A stretch of 25,665 nucleotides of DNA from a virus: the IMG/VR virus record IMGVR_UViG_3300042564_002265, positions 1 to 25,665 of that record. One strand, given 5' to 3'. Positions 13,839 to 21,684 of the stretch are shown here, piece after piece. The position numbers and the translations under genes are program-made. Under the pieces are notes generated by a model, which was not told the origin of the DNA, did no database searches, and was given only the letters and a program-made list of their open reading frames with translations. Numbering within the stretch: position 1 is the stretch's first letter; every line of letters starts with the position of its first letter.

Positions 13839-14809
13839 TACATAGATCTTCCATCTACGTAGATGTGGTTTTCTTTAGATACTTCAATTTTAATAGAAGG
13901 ATTTACATCTTGCCATTTTGTTCCTTCAATTCTAACCTCACGGTCATAGATTCCAGTAGATACCTTTTCTTGTACGCTATCATCTACCATTTGCAACCAC
14001 TTTTCTTCTCCATGTTTTTCTATTCCCTCAAACCATTCTTTTGAACCTGGGTAGTTCCATTGTGCAAAAACTCTAACAAAAACTTTCTTGTTTCCTTCAG
14101 TTACGGCTTTAGCTGAGTGGAAGTAAGGTATACCAGAAGGGAAAACGGTTACATCTCCTACAGCTGGCTTGTATGTAACAACCTTTGGAACTTCGTCAAT
14201 TTCATTTAAAAATTCAACTTCACCACCAGTATAATCGTCATTTACATAGATAGTAATTGTTATAATCTGTTGTGATCTTGGCTGACCAACTCTGTGCTTG
14301 TGTGCATCTGTGTGAAATGTAATTGCTAGATTTTTTTCTGCATGGATGTCATGCTTAAGAATTTCTATCACAGAATAATGCATTCTTCCAGCACCATCCT
14401 CATTTAGCTTCCAGTTGTCTATGTACTCTGGCCAGTATCCAGATTCAGACCACTCATTAATATAGTCTTTAAATACAACTGAAAATATAGCATAAAGTTT
14501 TTCTCTAAACTCGTATAAAAACTTTATGTTTTCATCATTAATATCTTCTGGCATTTTTTTAAAGTTATAAAATGTTTTTTTACCAAAAGTATGCCAAGGA
14601 ACCCATTCATTTAAAGGGGAAATATCTTCCATTTCTTTTGGCAAAACTCCGTGGTTATCGCCTCTTGTTGATAGTTCTTCGTGAGTAATCTCAAATTGGC
14701 TTGTGTCATTTTCATACAAATCCATTAAATTATAAAATCTTTTTAGCTCTTCTTTATTAAACATATCTTTGTATATAACTACTTGTGGCATTACTTGATA
14801 TTTATTCAT
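13838..14809 (-). CDS. 2OG-Fe(II) oxygenase, tandem copy 1
   Basis: A 323-aa oxygenase. Iron ligands are H166-x-D168 in TFHTDAHKH and H231 in PYFHSAKAV, with Arg246 in VFVRVFAQW. The strands ITIYVNDDYTGGEVEFLN and VTYKPAVGDVTVFPSG match the copy downstream closely, so the pair arose by duplication and then diverged widely at DNA level. GGGAGGAAC lies just before the ATG, a strong ribosome binding site. The TAA overlaps the next ATG by one base, and the start overlaps the nuclease-like gene upstream by 8 nt. Both copies keep all catalytic residues, which suggests two related but different substrates. Confidence 0.88.
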   Translation of the reverse strand: MNKYQVMPQVVIYKDMFNKEELKRFYNLMDLYENDTSQFEITHEELSTRGDNHGVLPKEMEDISPLNEWVPWHTFGKKTFYNFKKMPEDINDENIKFLYEFREKLYAIFSVVFKDYINEWSESGYWPEYIDNWKLNEDGAGRMHYSVIEILKHDIHAEKNLAITFHTDAHKHRVGQPRSQQIITITIYVNDDYTGGEVEFLNEIDEVPKVVTYKPAVGDVTVFPSGIPYFHSAKAVTEGNKKVFVRVFAQWNYPGSKEWFEGIEKHGEEKWLQMVDDSVQEKVSTGIYDREVRIEGTKWQDVNPSIKIEVSKENHIYVDGRSM

Positions 14810-15107
14810 GATGTTCCTCCCAGAACTCTATTAACTCTTCTAAAACTGACCACTCTATGATCCCTAGCCTAACCTTAGACTCGGACCCTATAATAATTTT
14901 TAAAGCTGGATGCATGTCTCTATCGACCCTAAACGTGTCTGTGCATATCTTTGCCCAGTTATCTTTGTTTAAAGTGAATGAAGATCCAGCCTCTTTATAA
15001 TCAACAAGAAACTTTTTCCATTGTGCATCACCTTTCTGATAGTCTCCCCTACCAGAATTCTTTTGTGCTTTTGCACCGTCTCTTTTTACTTCTGATCTTT
15101 CAGACAT
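14802..15107 (-). CDS. Small PD-(D/E)XK-like, Holliday-junction-resolvase-like protein
   Basis: A 101-aa basic protein opening MSERSEVKRDGAKAQKNSGRG, then KGDAQWKKFLVDYKEAGSSF and a hydrophobic end IIEWSVLEELIEFW. The order Ser-Gly-Arg-Gly, Gly-Asp, then Val-Asp-x-Lys recalls the D...DxK core of Hjc or VRR-NUC-type small nucleases, and similar proteins are common in actinophages. The assignment is by motif order only. If correct, the phage has two junction-processing enzymes, this one and the RuvC-like protein. It follows the zinc-ribbon gene with a one-base overlap. Confidence 0.5.
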   Translation of the reverse strand: MSERSEVKRDGAKAQKNSGRGDYQKGDAQWKKFLVDYKEAGSSFTLNKDNWAKICTDTFRVDRDMHPALKIIIGSESKVRLGIIEWSVLEELIEFWEEHHE

Positions 15108-15304
15108 TATCCAACCGTATACCTTGTCTCATGCCCGTCTTTACATTTCCAATACATTTCCATTGTTTGATTATTGAATTGATATGAATCAACGTATAGA
15201 TCACATTTAGAGCACGGTCTCATATTTTCTATACTCTCAACTCTATTATCAAATACTGGTTCTTCTGCAATAGGCTTATTTAAAAATTCGTTAAGATTTG
15301 GCAT
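15107..15304 (-). CDS. Small zinc-ribbon protein next to RecA
   Basis: A 65-aa protein starting MPNLNEF; GAGGA lies 5 nt before this ATG, so I prefer it to an ATG four codons upstream. The C-terminal half has CSKC (about 31-34), then WKCKDGHE with Cys and His suited to complete one zinc site. The short N-terminal stretch is acidic and probably unfolded. The start overlaps the end of RecA by 14 nt. It may be a RecA accessory or a nucleic-acid-binding adaptor, which is inference from position. Confidence 0.7.
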   Translation of the reverse strand: MPNLNEFLNKPIAEEPVFDNRVESIENMRPCSKCDLYVDSYQFNNQTMEMYWKCKDGHETRYTVG

Positions 15305-16295
15305 CAATATCCTCAATTAGTTTATCAACAACTTCTGGGTTGTCTCTTAAATAAGCAACAGCCTTTGCACGTCCCTGTAGTCTTTCTCCATTAACTGTAT
15401 ACCAGGCTCCACCTTTTTCAACCGCTCCAACCATTTCTGCAACATCTAAGGTCTCTCCAACTAGGTCTACACCTAGTGACTCTCCTTGGTAATAGAAATC
15501 GTACTGTCCAGATAAGTTAGGGGGGCCGAGTTTGTTGTAATCAATAATCCAATTGACTGGTCTGCCAACCCTTTGTTCAATAATTTTGTCACCAACTTTA
15601 ATGCCAGCTTTGATAGCATTAGCTTCAGCCTCAGAAGACCAAAGTTTAATGACGGTGGAAGAGAAGAACTTGACTGCCATTCCTCCTGTCGGTATGTGGG
15701 AGGCATGCATAGATCCAAACTGATTTCTCTGTTGTGAGATGAGTACCAATAGTGTGTTCTTGTTTGCATAGTTTAACATCTTGACTGCGTGAGTCATATC
15801 CTTTGCTTCAGCGCCGATTTGCTTTGTGTCTTGCAAATCTTTCATTTCATTTCCATCTTTTTCAAAATAAATTGCTGGGAGTAGCGCTGATATAGAATCA
15901 ACTACAATAATATCAACACCAGCGTCCATCAACTTAGTAGCAACATCTACCATATCATTAACTGTTTTAGCTGTGGAATAGATAAGGGAAGAGGAATCTA
16001 CTCCGAGCATCTCTGCCCAAGACTGATCGTATGAAGCCTCAGCATCAATCCAAGCACAAGTCTTTCCTTCTTTTTGTGCAAGCGCAATCATTTGTAAACA
16101 GAATGAAGACTTTCCAGCAGACTTATTTCCCCATACCAGAACTTGTCTTCCGTATCCAAGGCCGCCTTTTAATGCCATGTTGAGTCCAATACTTGGCGTC
16201 TTCTGCTTTTCAACTTTTACATCTTGCGCTGCTTTTACTCTTGCTCTTGTTTTTGGATCTAATCCTGCTAGGATTTCATCAATCGCTATAGTCAT
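15291..16295 (-). CDS. recA: RecA-like recombinase
   Basis: A 334-aa RecA. Walker A is GNKSAGKSS (56-64), Walker B lies in VDIIVVDSISALLP, and the L2-adjacent ISQQRNQFG and GGMAVKFFSS segments match the family. The length is close to that of cellular RecA without most of the C-terminal domain. It drives strand exchange for recombination-dependent replication and repair. It is preceded by its own promoter and a short leader with weak ribosome binding (AGAGAG), and it heads the recombination operon. Confidence 0.92.
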   Translation of the reverse strand: MTIAIDEILAGLDPKTRARVKAAQDVKVEKQKTPSIGLNMALKGGLGYGRQVLVWGNKSAGKSSFCLQMIALAQKEGKTCAWIDAEASYDQSWAEMLGVDSSSLIYSTAKTVNDMVDVATKLMDAGVDIIVVDSISALLPAIYFEKDGNEMKDLQDTKQIGAEAKDMTHAVKMLNYANKNTLLVLISQQRNQFGSMHASHIPTGGMAVKFFSSTVIKLWSSEAEANAIKAGIKVGDKIIEQRVGRPVNWIIDYNKLGPPNLSGQYDFYYQGESLGVDLVGETLDVAEMVGAVEKGGAWYTVNGERLQGRAKAVAYLRDNPEVVDKLIEDIDAKS

Positions 16296-16316
16296 TTATT
16301 CTCTCTCTTTTATACA

Positions 16317-16345
16317 ATTATATCATTAAAATAAATTGCCGTGAA
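16317..16345 (-). promoter_or_regulatory. Promoter for recA and the recombination operon
   Basis: On the minus strand TGATATAAT (extended -10, 16317-16325) is preceded at exactly 17 bp by TTCACG (16340-16345), a 4 of 6 match to TTGACA. It begins at the very end of the MazG-like gene. The predicted start near 16310 leaves a leader of about 15 nt before the recA ATG. Confidence 0.6.
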
Positions 16346-16715
16346 GCATTGGTCTTACTTTATTTTTTTCCATTTTTTTAAATAGGACTTCATCTAGGCT
16401 GTTCTCTACAAATCCACCATTACGCATTGAAGCATATAGATCAAGAGTTCTAATTAGAATATCAACCATCTCTTCTACAATTTCTTCAGAGCCCTTATTC
16501 TTTCTCATTGCCTCAAGAACCTCTGTAACTTCAGAGTGAATTAGTGCTATCTTACTTCCAAAAACATCAAAGTTTTTTGGCTTATCCCAAAATCCTTTTT
16601 CAATAGCAGTCTCATGAAGTAAAGCAGAAAGAACATCCAGTCCAAAATCTGTTACTAGTTCTATTTCTTTATTCGAAACTTTCAATGAGCTGGTCGTTAT
16701 TGAATCCTGGACCAT
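16326..16715 (-). CDS. MazG-like nucleotide pyrophosphohydrolase
   Basis: A 129-aa all-helical protein. E62-x-x-E65 in LIHSEVTEVLEAM and E82-x-x-D85 in EIVEEMVDILIRTLD form the ExxE...ExxD metal site of MazG/dUTPase-superfamily enzymes that split NTPs or dNTPs into the monophosphate and pyrophosphate. Phage MazG proteins have been linked to nucleotide-pool control. The predicted start overlaps the upstream paralogue gene by 47 nt. A TTG about ten codons later would shorten that overlap, so the start is uncertain. It ends the DnaE operon, just before the recA promoter. Confidence 0.78.
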   Translation of the reverse strand: MVQDSITTSSLKVSNKEIELVTDFGLDVLSALLHETAIEKGFWDKPKNFDVFGSKIALIHSEVTEVLEAMRKNKGSEEIVEEMVDILIRTLDLYASMRNGGFVENSLDEVLFKKMEKNKVRPMLHGNLF

Positions 16716-17175
16716 CTTGGTTTTCCTCCTTAACGTATGGAAACTGCCTCTTGTATGTACTATTACCCCATCCTTGAATATTCCAAGGTCTTCTAATTGA
16801 AAAAAACCCTATGCAATTTCCTTCTTGAATCATCCTATCTCCCTCTTCTTCATTACATAATCTGAACTTTACCTTGTCTGTCTCCTGATCATACTGAACA
16901 AGGACATGGCCTCCTAGATCTTTAATGTAATCTGTGTAGCTTTCATCATAAGGGTTTATATTTTCATCGTTTTTAATAGGTTCTGAGTTTCTAATTGGCA
17001 TCATATCTTCTCGATTAAAAGCAGCTTGCGGCATTTGGCTAAGCATAAAACCCAAAAGAATTGAAGAGTTTAGTTTCTGATAAATATCTGTAACGTCTGA
17101 TTTTCTTTCGTTTACTACATCTTCTCTAACATGCTTGCCGTCAGAGGTGTACACGTCATCATCATTAGTTGTCAT
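16669..17175 (-). CDS. Paralogue family member 4 of 4, unknown function
   Basis: A 168-aa acidic protein with no family I know. It shares with the gene at 17362-17787 a helical segment with LNSS (35-38), an almost identical YIKDLGGHVLVQYD (83-96), and GFFSIRRPWN (123-132). It carries a longer C-terminal tail with no counterpart in the others. The core looks like one or two helices followed by a beta-hairpin or small sheet. It overlaps the gene before it by 11 nt and the MazG-like gene after it by 47 nt. Its place suggests a role tied to replication or nucleotide supply (inference). Confidence 0.85.
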   Translation of the reverse strand: MTTNDDDVYTSDGKHVREDVVNERKSDVTDIYQKLNSSILLGFMLSQMPQAAFNREDMMPIRNSEPIKNDENINPYDESYTDYIKDLGGHVLVQYDQETDKVKFRLCNEEEGDRMIQEGNCIGFFSIRRPWNIQGWGNSTYKRQFPYVKEENQDGPGFNNDQLIESFE

Positions 17176-17362
17176 CTTTATCCTTTAGCTTAAACTTAAA
17201 CGATTGATTATCCGAATCGTAATCAACCTGCAGTTCTTTATCAACAGTTGCCGCATCTAAAAATAATTTGCTTGGCACTATAATTTCTTTATGTATCTCT
17301 AAAATTGCAACTAATATTTTTGAAACATTAAGAGATGCAAAAATATCTTGTTCTTCTGTCAC
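17165..17362 (-). CDS. Paralogue family member 3 of 4, short version
   Basis: A 65-aa protein that keeps only part of the family: LNVSKIL (11-17) in the helix and LQVDYDSDNQSFKFKL (44-59) in the hairpin, which aligns with AQIDYDFDNQIFTFNL of member 1. The YIKDLGG segment and the C-terminal IRRPWN motif are missing. It is cleanly bounded by coupled starts and stops, so it looks like a stable short form rather than a broken gene. It may act as a partner or inhibitor of the longer members, which is a guess. Confidence 0.78.
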   Translation of the reverse strand: MTEEQDIFASLNVSKILVAILEIHKEIIVPSKLFLDAATVDKELQVDYDSDNQSFKFKLKDKDDN

Positions 17363-17787
17363 TATCTTTCCTCCTGATTTTGCTTAATGCTGTGGACATT
17401 CCACGGCCTTCTTATTGAAAAAAATCCTACAGAATTGCCTTTTATTTGAGAATCAATTCCTTCTTCTCTAGTTGTTAAAGTAAGCAATACGTCGTCTGAC
17501 TGCGGATCATATTTTACAAGAACATGCCCGCCAAGGTCCTTGATATAATCAAAAAAATCTTCATCGTACGGGTTAACTGATGTATTGTTGGGTGCAATTT
17601 CGTATTCATTAATTTGAATGACTTCATCTCTCTTAAAAGATATTGTTCCAAAATTTTGAAAAATCATTGTAAGTAGAGTTGAGGCATTTAGTCTATGAAA
17701 GACTTCCTCTATCTCAGAGTTTCTTTTGTGACACTCATCTTTTGTTAAAGTAATTCCGTCCTCTAAATATATGTTATGAGTGGGCAT
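17362..17787 (-). CDS. Paralogue family member 2 of 4, unknown function
   Basis: A 141-aa protein closest to member 4. Shared segments are LNASTLL (33-39), YIKDLGGHVLVKYD (81-94) and GFFSIRRPWN (121-130). It starts 14 nt inside member 1 and its stop overlaps the start of member 3 (TAATG). There is no signal peptide, membrane segment or recognisable catalytic triad. The conserved Arg-Arg-Pro-Trp end could contact nucleic acid or a partner. Confidence 0.85.
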   Translation of the reverse strand: MPTHNIYLEDGITLTKDECHKRNSEIEEVFHRLNASTLLTMIFQNFGTISFKRDEVIQINEYEIAPNNTSVNPYDEDFFDYIKDLGGHVLVKYDPQSDDVLLTLTTREEGIDSQIKGNSVGFFSIRRPWNVHSIKQNQEER

Positions 17788-18133
17788 AGTCGTTCCATCT
17801 AGATCTCAAGCAGACATAGCCAAGATCATTACCGATTCCTGACCTCGCCTCTGCTTCTTCTTTTGACATTAAATTAAAAGTAAATATTTGATTATCAAAA
17901 TCATAATCTATTTGTGCATATCCTCCTCGCTCTTTAATGTAATCCATGTATGTATCCATGTAGGTGTCTATTGCATCAAAATCTTGAAGATCTTCTGGCT
18001 TATGATAATTCATAATTTTATCTAGCTCTTTTTTTGGAATTGACACTGGTCCGACTGATTTTAATACGGCTGTAAGCAAATTAGTTGCATTAAATCTTTT
18101 TACTAACTTCTCTAGCTCGGTGGGTTCGTTCAT
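17774..18133 (-). CDS. Paralogue family member 1 of 4, unknown function
   Basis: A 119-aa protein with the family pattern in more diverged form: FNATNLL (14-20), YIKERGGYAQIDYD (65-78), FDNQIFTFNL and GYVCLRSRWN (105-114). AGAGGA is 5 nt before its ATG, which overlaps the stop of the 15-codon mini-ORF (ATGA). The four members run directly after DnaE in one operon, so all should be made with the polymerase. Confidence 0.85.
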   Translation of the reverse strand: MNEPTELEKLVKRFNATNLLTAVLKSVGPVSIPKKELDKIMNYHKPEDLQDFDAIDTYMDTYMDYIKERGGYAQIDYDFDNQIFTFNLMSKEEAEARSGIGNDLGYVCLRSRWNDYAHS

Positions 18134-18177
18134 ACAAGTCCTCTTTCATGTTTAATAAATTCTTTTGTATTTGTCAT
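18130..18177 (-). CDS. 15-aa mini-ORF linking DnaE to the paralogue cassette
   Basis: MTNTKEFIKHERGLV is bounded on both sides by ATGA overlaps, with the dnaE TGA before it and the ATG of paralogue 1 after it. It has its own AAGGA six bases upstream of the ATG. It may be a coupling peptide that passes ribosomes from dnaE to the next gene, a small protein in its own right, or chance. Only its bounds and ribosome binding site support it. Confidence 0.4.
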   Translation of the reverse strand: MTNTKEFIKHERGLV

Positions 18178-21100
18178 AGTATTTCCTTAATGTTTAAAGT
18201 TCCGTCATCTAGCTTTGCTAGTTTGACTTTACATTTCATGCCTTCACGCATTTTAGCAAGAGTCATTTTATACATTGCTGGGAAAGCAATTGCTCTAGTT
18301 AAGTTCTTGTCTTTATCTGAGAGAACTATGTGACTCATTTGCTTACCAGCCTTTGTTGTGTATGGAGTAAAGTTTACCACAATGTACTCGTCTTCTTCAA
18401 GGTCGTATTTTTTTCTATATAAATAGTCTACAAAAAGGTCGGTGGAGTCTGGGTTTATATCAGAAACCTTAATGTACCTTGCAATTCTATTATCCCCGAC
18501 AAGGATAAAGTACATTTGTCCTGTTTCAATTTGTGTCTGCTCTGTGTGGAATAAACCTATTGATCCAGTCTCATCTACCAGCTCTACTCTTGCCCAGCCG
18601 TTTCCTCGTTTAATAGACTTAACCATTCCAAACATAACAAATGATCCCAGGTCATCAAACTCTTCAATTGGTCTTGCCTGTGCTTTAATTCTTGGCGGAA
18701 TGCCTTCAAGATTAAATGTTGGTATACCTAGGTATTCGTAGTAATTGTCTTTTTCATTTCCTTGCCTTTTGTTATCAGTAAACGCAGCACCGCCGATGGA
18801 GTTAAGAGCAGCAATAGCACGGCTATTAATGCCAGAACCCTTTTTCGATGCCTTATCAATAAAGTCAGAATAGTCACTGAACGGTCTTCTTTCTATTATC
18901 TTGTTTGCAATGCTGTCTGAAATAAACTTTACTTCAGCCAATCCAAATCTAATTGCGTTATCTTGTAGTGAAAAATAAACCTGAGATTCGTTGATATGGG
19001 GGAGTAATACTTTTAGGCCAAGTCTCTTTGACTCAATTAAATATTCCGTTCTTGCATCTTTATCATTTTCGTTTTTAAGAACTGAAAACATGAACTCAAG
19101 AGGATAATAGGACTTAAGCCAAGCAGTATAATAACTAAGCATAGAGTAAGCAACAGCATGGGAACGGTTGAAAGAATAACCAGCATGCGCTTCAAAGTCG
19201 TGCCAAAGCGCCTCTGCTTTTTTCTTAGTAATGTGTTCTGAAGCCCCAGCAATAAACTTATCCTTGAACTGGTCGAATTCTTTTGCATCTTTTTTCTTTC
19301 CAATAATCTTGCGGACCTTATCAGCCTCTGCCCAAGTCATACCGCCCAAGTGTACACATGCCTGCATAACCTGCTCTTGATATATGATAACACCATATGT
19401 ATTCTCGGTAAAAGGCTTCATAATGGTATGCATATAGTCTACTGCTTCGTTGCCATTTTTGCGATTAATGTAAGCAGCGCCAACAGTATTCATTGCTCCT
19501 GGTCTAACCAATGCATTTGATGCTGCTAGATCTTCAAATTTATCTACACCCATTTTAATCAAAAGGTTTGTATATGGTGTAGCTTCAGCCTGGAAAACAC
19601 CCTTTGTGTAACCATCATTCAGCATCTTATAAACATTAGCATCATCTAGCGGGAGCTCGGAAAGATTGATTGTTTTCCCATGCCTATCCTTAATAGATTT
19701 TAGAGTATCAGAAATTACTGATAGCGTCTTCAGCCCAAGAGCATCTAACTTAATCAGTCCAATATCAGCAACAGTATCCATATCATATGCGACAACTGGG
19801 ATTCTTCCAGAAACCTTATCCTGAGAGTCTTCACGAGATTCAACTGGTGCAAACTTTCTTAAATCATCTTTTGCGACAACCACACCAGCGGCGTGTACGC
19901 CAACTGATCTGATTCTTCCACGAAGCCTGTCGGCAAGCCAAACAACTTCTGGATAGCGCATTCTAAATTCTTTTGTATTCGGTGAATCAATAAAATCCTC
20001 AAAGGTATCTACGGATTTTAGTGCACGGTTAACTTCTTGAAGTGGAACCATGAAAACACGAGAAGCATCTCTAACCACACCTTTGTCTTTAAAGTATGTA
20101 TATGTTGAAATAGATGCAACGTGCTTAAACTTCTTCTTTAAATAATCTTTAACTTCTTTTCTACGTCGGTCTTCAAAGTCGGTATCGATATCTGGAAAGT
20201 CGTTGCGCTCTTCATTAATAAATCTAAAGAACAGAAGATCGTATTTAATAGGGTCAACATCGGTAATTCCTAATGTATAACAAACTAAAGATCCAGCAGC
20301 TGAACCACGGCCTGGACCAACCATAATATTATTTTCTTTAGCCCAATTAACCATGTCTCCAACAACAAGGAAATATGAGGCAAAATTTTTCTTGGCAATA
20401 ATCCCAAGCTCTTCGTCAAGCCTATCCTTATAAATAGGGTCTGAGGCCTTCAGAAGCCTATCTAAGCCCTTTTCAGCCAACTCCCTTAGTCTTTCATCAG
20501 CATCAGTCTTTGGGACTGGTAGGAGGTCTAGGCCCTGATAGAAGTCATAGTCTGCAACCTTATCAGCAATTTCCATGGTATTTTCATATATATCTGTGCG
20601 CTGGATACCAGCCTTGTTAAAGTCCGCCTCTATCTCTGAACGGCTTTGAATAAATAGATTCATATCTTGAAATGAGATTCTTCGATCAGGATAAAGATAG
20701 TTAAATCTATCTAACATATCCTTCATGTTTCTAGACATATCGAAATCCATATCCTTATCAGCCTTTGGAGATGTTGATAGGATGAGCAATGCTTCTTCTA
20801 GGATTCTATCTTCTTCTTTAGCAAAGTGAGCATCTCCTGTTGCCACCGCTTTAATTCCAAGTTTGTCTGCTAATTCTAGAAGGGCGGAGTTGATCTCCAT
20901 AGGGTTATGTGATTGCACTTCCACGTAAAAATCTTGTCCGAAAGTTTGTTTAAAGTCTTTGAGAAGAAGTTCTGCTTCCTCCATGTTACCTTTATCGATA
21001 GCCTTACTAATGAGTCCATTAAGACATCCGCTGAGAACGATAATACCTTCGCTATAATCATTTAAAACCTCTCTATCAATACGTGGCTTATGATAAAAGC

Positions 21101-21443
21101 CTTCGTTCCAAGCAAGTTCTTGTAGAATATTTATATTCTCCAGCCCCTTTTTATTTTTCGCTAGCAGAATAATATGGTTGTAGGCCTGAATAGACTTGTC
21201 TGTTTTAGAAGATCTGTCAAACCTATCGGTTGGAGAAATGTACGCCTCAACACCAAGAATTGGCTTAATGCCAGTTTCCTTTGCGGCAATCTGCATATCT
21301 CTGTGTGAAGAGAGAGTACCATGGTCTGTAATTGCAATCGCAGTTTGCCCAGCATCTAACGCTGCTTGGCATAATTCTTTAGGTGAATTTAGTCCATCCA
21401 TTAATGAATAGTAGGAGTGAACATGTAGGTGTGTAAAGCTCAT
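18174..21443 (-). CDS. dnaE: DnaE-type DNA polymerase III alpha subunit
   Basis: A 1089-aa C-family replicative polymerase. I start it at MSFTHLHVHS, whose ATG overlaps the TAA of the upstream gene; a longer frame adds six residues. The N-terminal PHP domain has HLHVH (5-9) and AITDHGTL. The catalytic palm has GRGSAAGS (about 376-383) and FPDIDTDF (about 414-421), with the catalytic Asp pair. Fingers, a tandem HhH region and an OB fold (ARVELVDETGSIGLF, about 950-965) follow. It is slightly shorter than bacterial DnaE at about 1160 aa and lacks an obvious clamp-binding tail. No separate 3'-5' exonuclease is seen, so the PHP domain may proofread (inference). Confidence 0.95.
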   Translation of the reverse strand: MSFTHLHVHSYYSLMDGLNSPKELCQAALDAGQTAIAITDHGTLSSHRDMQIAAKETGIKPILGVEAYISPTDRFDRSSKTDKSIQAYNHIILLAKNKKGLENINILQELAWNEGFYHKPRIDREVLNDYSEGIIVLSGCLNGLISKAIDKGNMEEAELLLKDFKQTFGQDFYVEVQSHNPMEINSALLELADKLGIKAVATGDAHFAKEEDRILEEALLILSTSPKADKDMDFDMSRNMKDMLDRFNYLYPDRRISFQDMNLFIQSRSEIEADFNKAGIQRTDIYENTMEIADKVADYDFYQGLDLLPVPKTDADERLRELAEKGLDRLLKASDPIYKDRLDEELGIIAKKNFASYFLVVGDMVNWAKENNIMVGPGRGSAAGSLVCYTLGITDVDPIKYDLLFFRFINEERNDFPDIDTDFEDRRRKEVKDYLKKKFKHVASISTYTYFKDKGVVRDASRVFMVPLQEVNRALKSVDTFEDFIDSPNTKEFRMRYPEVVWLADRLRGRIRSVGVHAAGVVVAKDDLRKFAPVESREDSQDKVSGRIPVVAYDMDTVADIGLIKLDALGLKTLSVISDTLKSIKDRHGKTINLSELPLDDANVYKMLNDGYTKGVFQAEATPYTNLLIKMGVDKFEDLAASNALVRPGAMNTVGAAYINRKNGNEAVDYMHTIMKPFTENTYGVIIYQEQVMQACVHLGGMTWAEADKVRKIIGKKKDAKEFDQFKDKFIAGASEHITKKKAEALWHDFEAHAGYSFNRSHAVAYSMLSYYTAWLKSYYPLEFMFSVLKNENDKDARTEYLIESKRLGLKVLLPHINESQVYFSLQDNAIRFGLAEVKFISDSIANKIIERRPFSDYSDFIDKASKKGSGINSRAIAALNSIGGAAFTDNKRQGNEKDNYYEYLGIPTFNLEGIPPRIKAQARPIEEFDDLGSFVMFGMVKSIKRGNGWARVELVDETGSIGLFHTEQTQIETGQMYFILVGDNRIARYIKVSDINPDSTDLFVDYLYRKKYDLEEDEYIVVNFTPYTTKAGKQMSHIVLSDKDKNLTRAIAFPAMYKMTLAKMREGMKCKVKLAKLDDGTLNIKEIL

Positions 21444-21649
21444 TAGTATCCGCCTGTGCATTCATTTCTAGTATGATATAACCTAATTTTAGTTAATATC
21501 TTTTTTGTTGGTGCATATAAATCTTCTTTACAGCATCCACATTTCATATGCCATTCTCTAGCAAAGAAATCGTATACTGCACCTACATAATTTTTATACT
21601 TATTTGAAACAAATGTCTCAAATGGATCTGGTATCTCGTAGGTAATCAT
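21443..21649 (-). CDS. 68-aa Cys protein upstream of dnaE, unknown function
   Basis: The protein opens MITYEIPDPFETF and contains MKCGCCKEDLYAP (about 35-47), with three clustered Cys, then a Lys-rich stretch and a last Cys in NECTGGY. Four Cys could form one zinc or iron-sulfur site. It is not a clear WhiB, since the spacing and the G-x-W motif are absent. It is the first gene of the dnaE operon, with its ATG placed for leaderless initiation, and its stop overlaps the dnaE start. A regulator or polymerase accessory is possible. Confidence 0.7.
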   Translation of the reverse strand: MITYEIPDPFETFVSNKYKNYVGAVYDFFAREWHMKCGCCKEDLYAPTKKILTKIRLYHTRNECTGGY

Positions 21650-21655
21650 GTTGTC

Positions 21656-21684
21656 ATTCTACTAAATAACACAGGGGCAGTCAA
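21656..21684 (-). promoter_or_regulatory. Sigma70-type promoter for the dnaE operon, leaderless
   Basis: The minus strand has TTGACT (21679-21684, 5 of 6 to TTGACA), a 17-bp spacer and TAGAAT (21656-21661, 5 of 6 to TATAAT). Six bases (GACAAC) separate the -10 from the ATG at 21649, so the transcript should start at the start codon and has no Shine-Dalgarno. The -35 lies inside the terminator hairpin of the upstream gene. Confidence 0.65.

Noticed and set aside
21443-21649. WhiB-like regulator call for the 68-aa Cys protein
   Set aside because: The Cys spacing and absence of the conserved Gly-x-Trp turn do not match WhiB.
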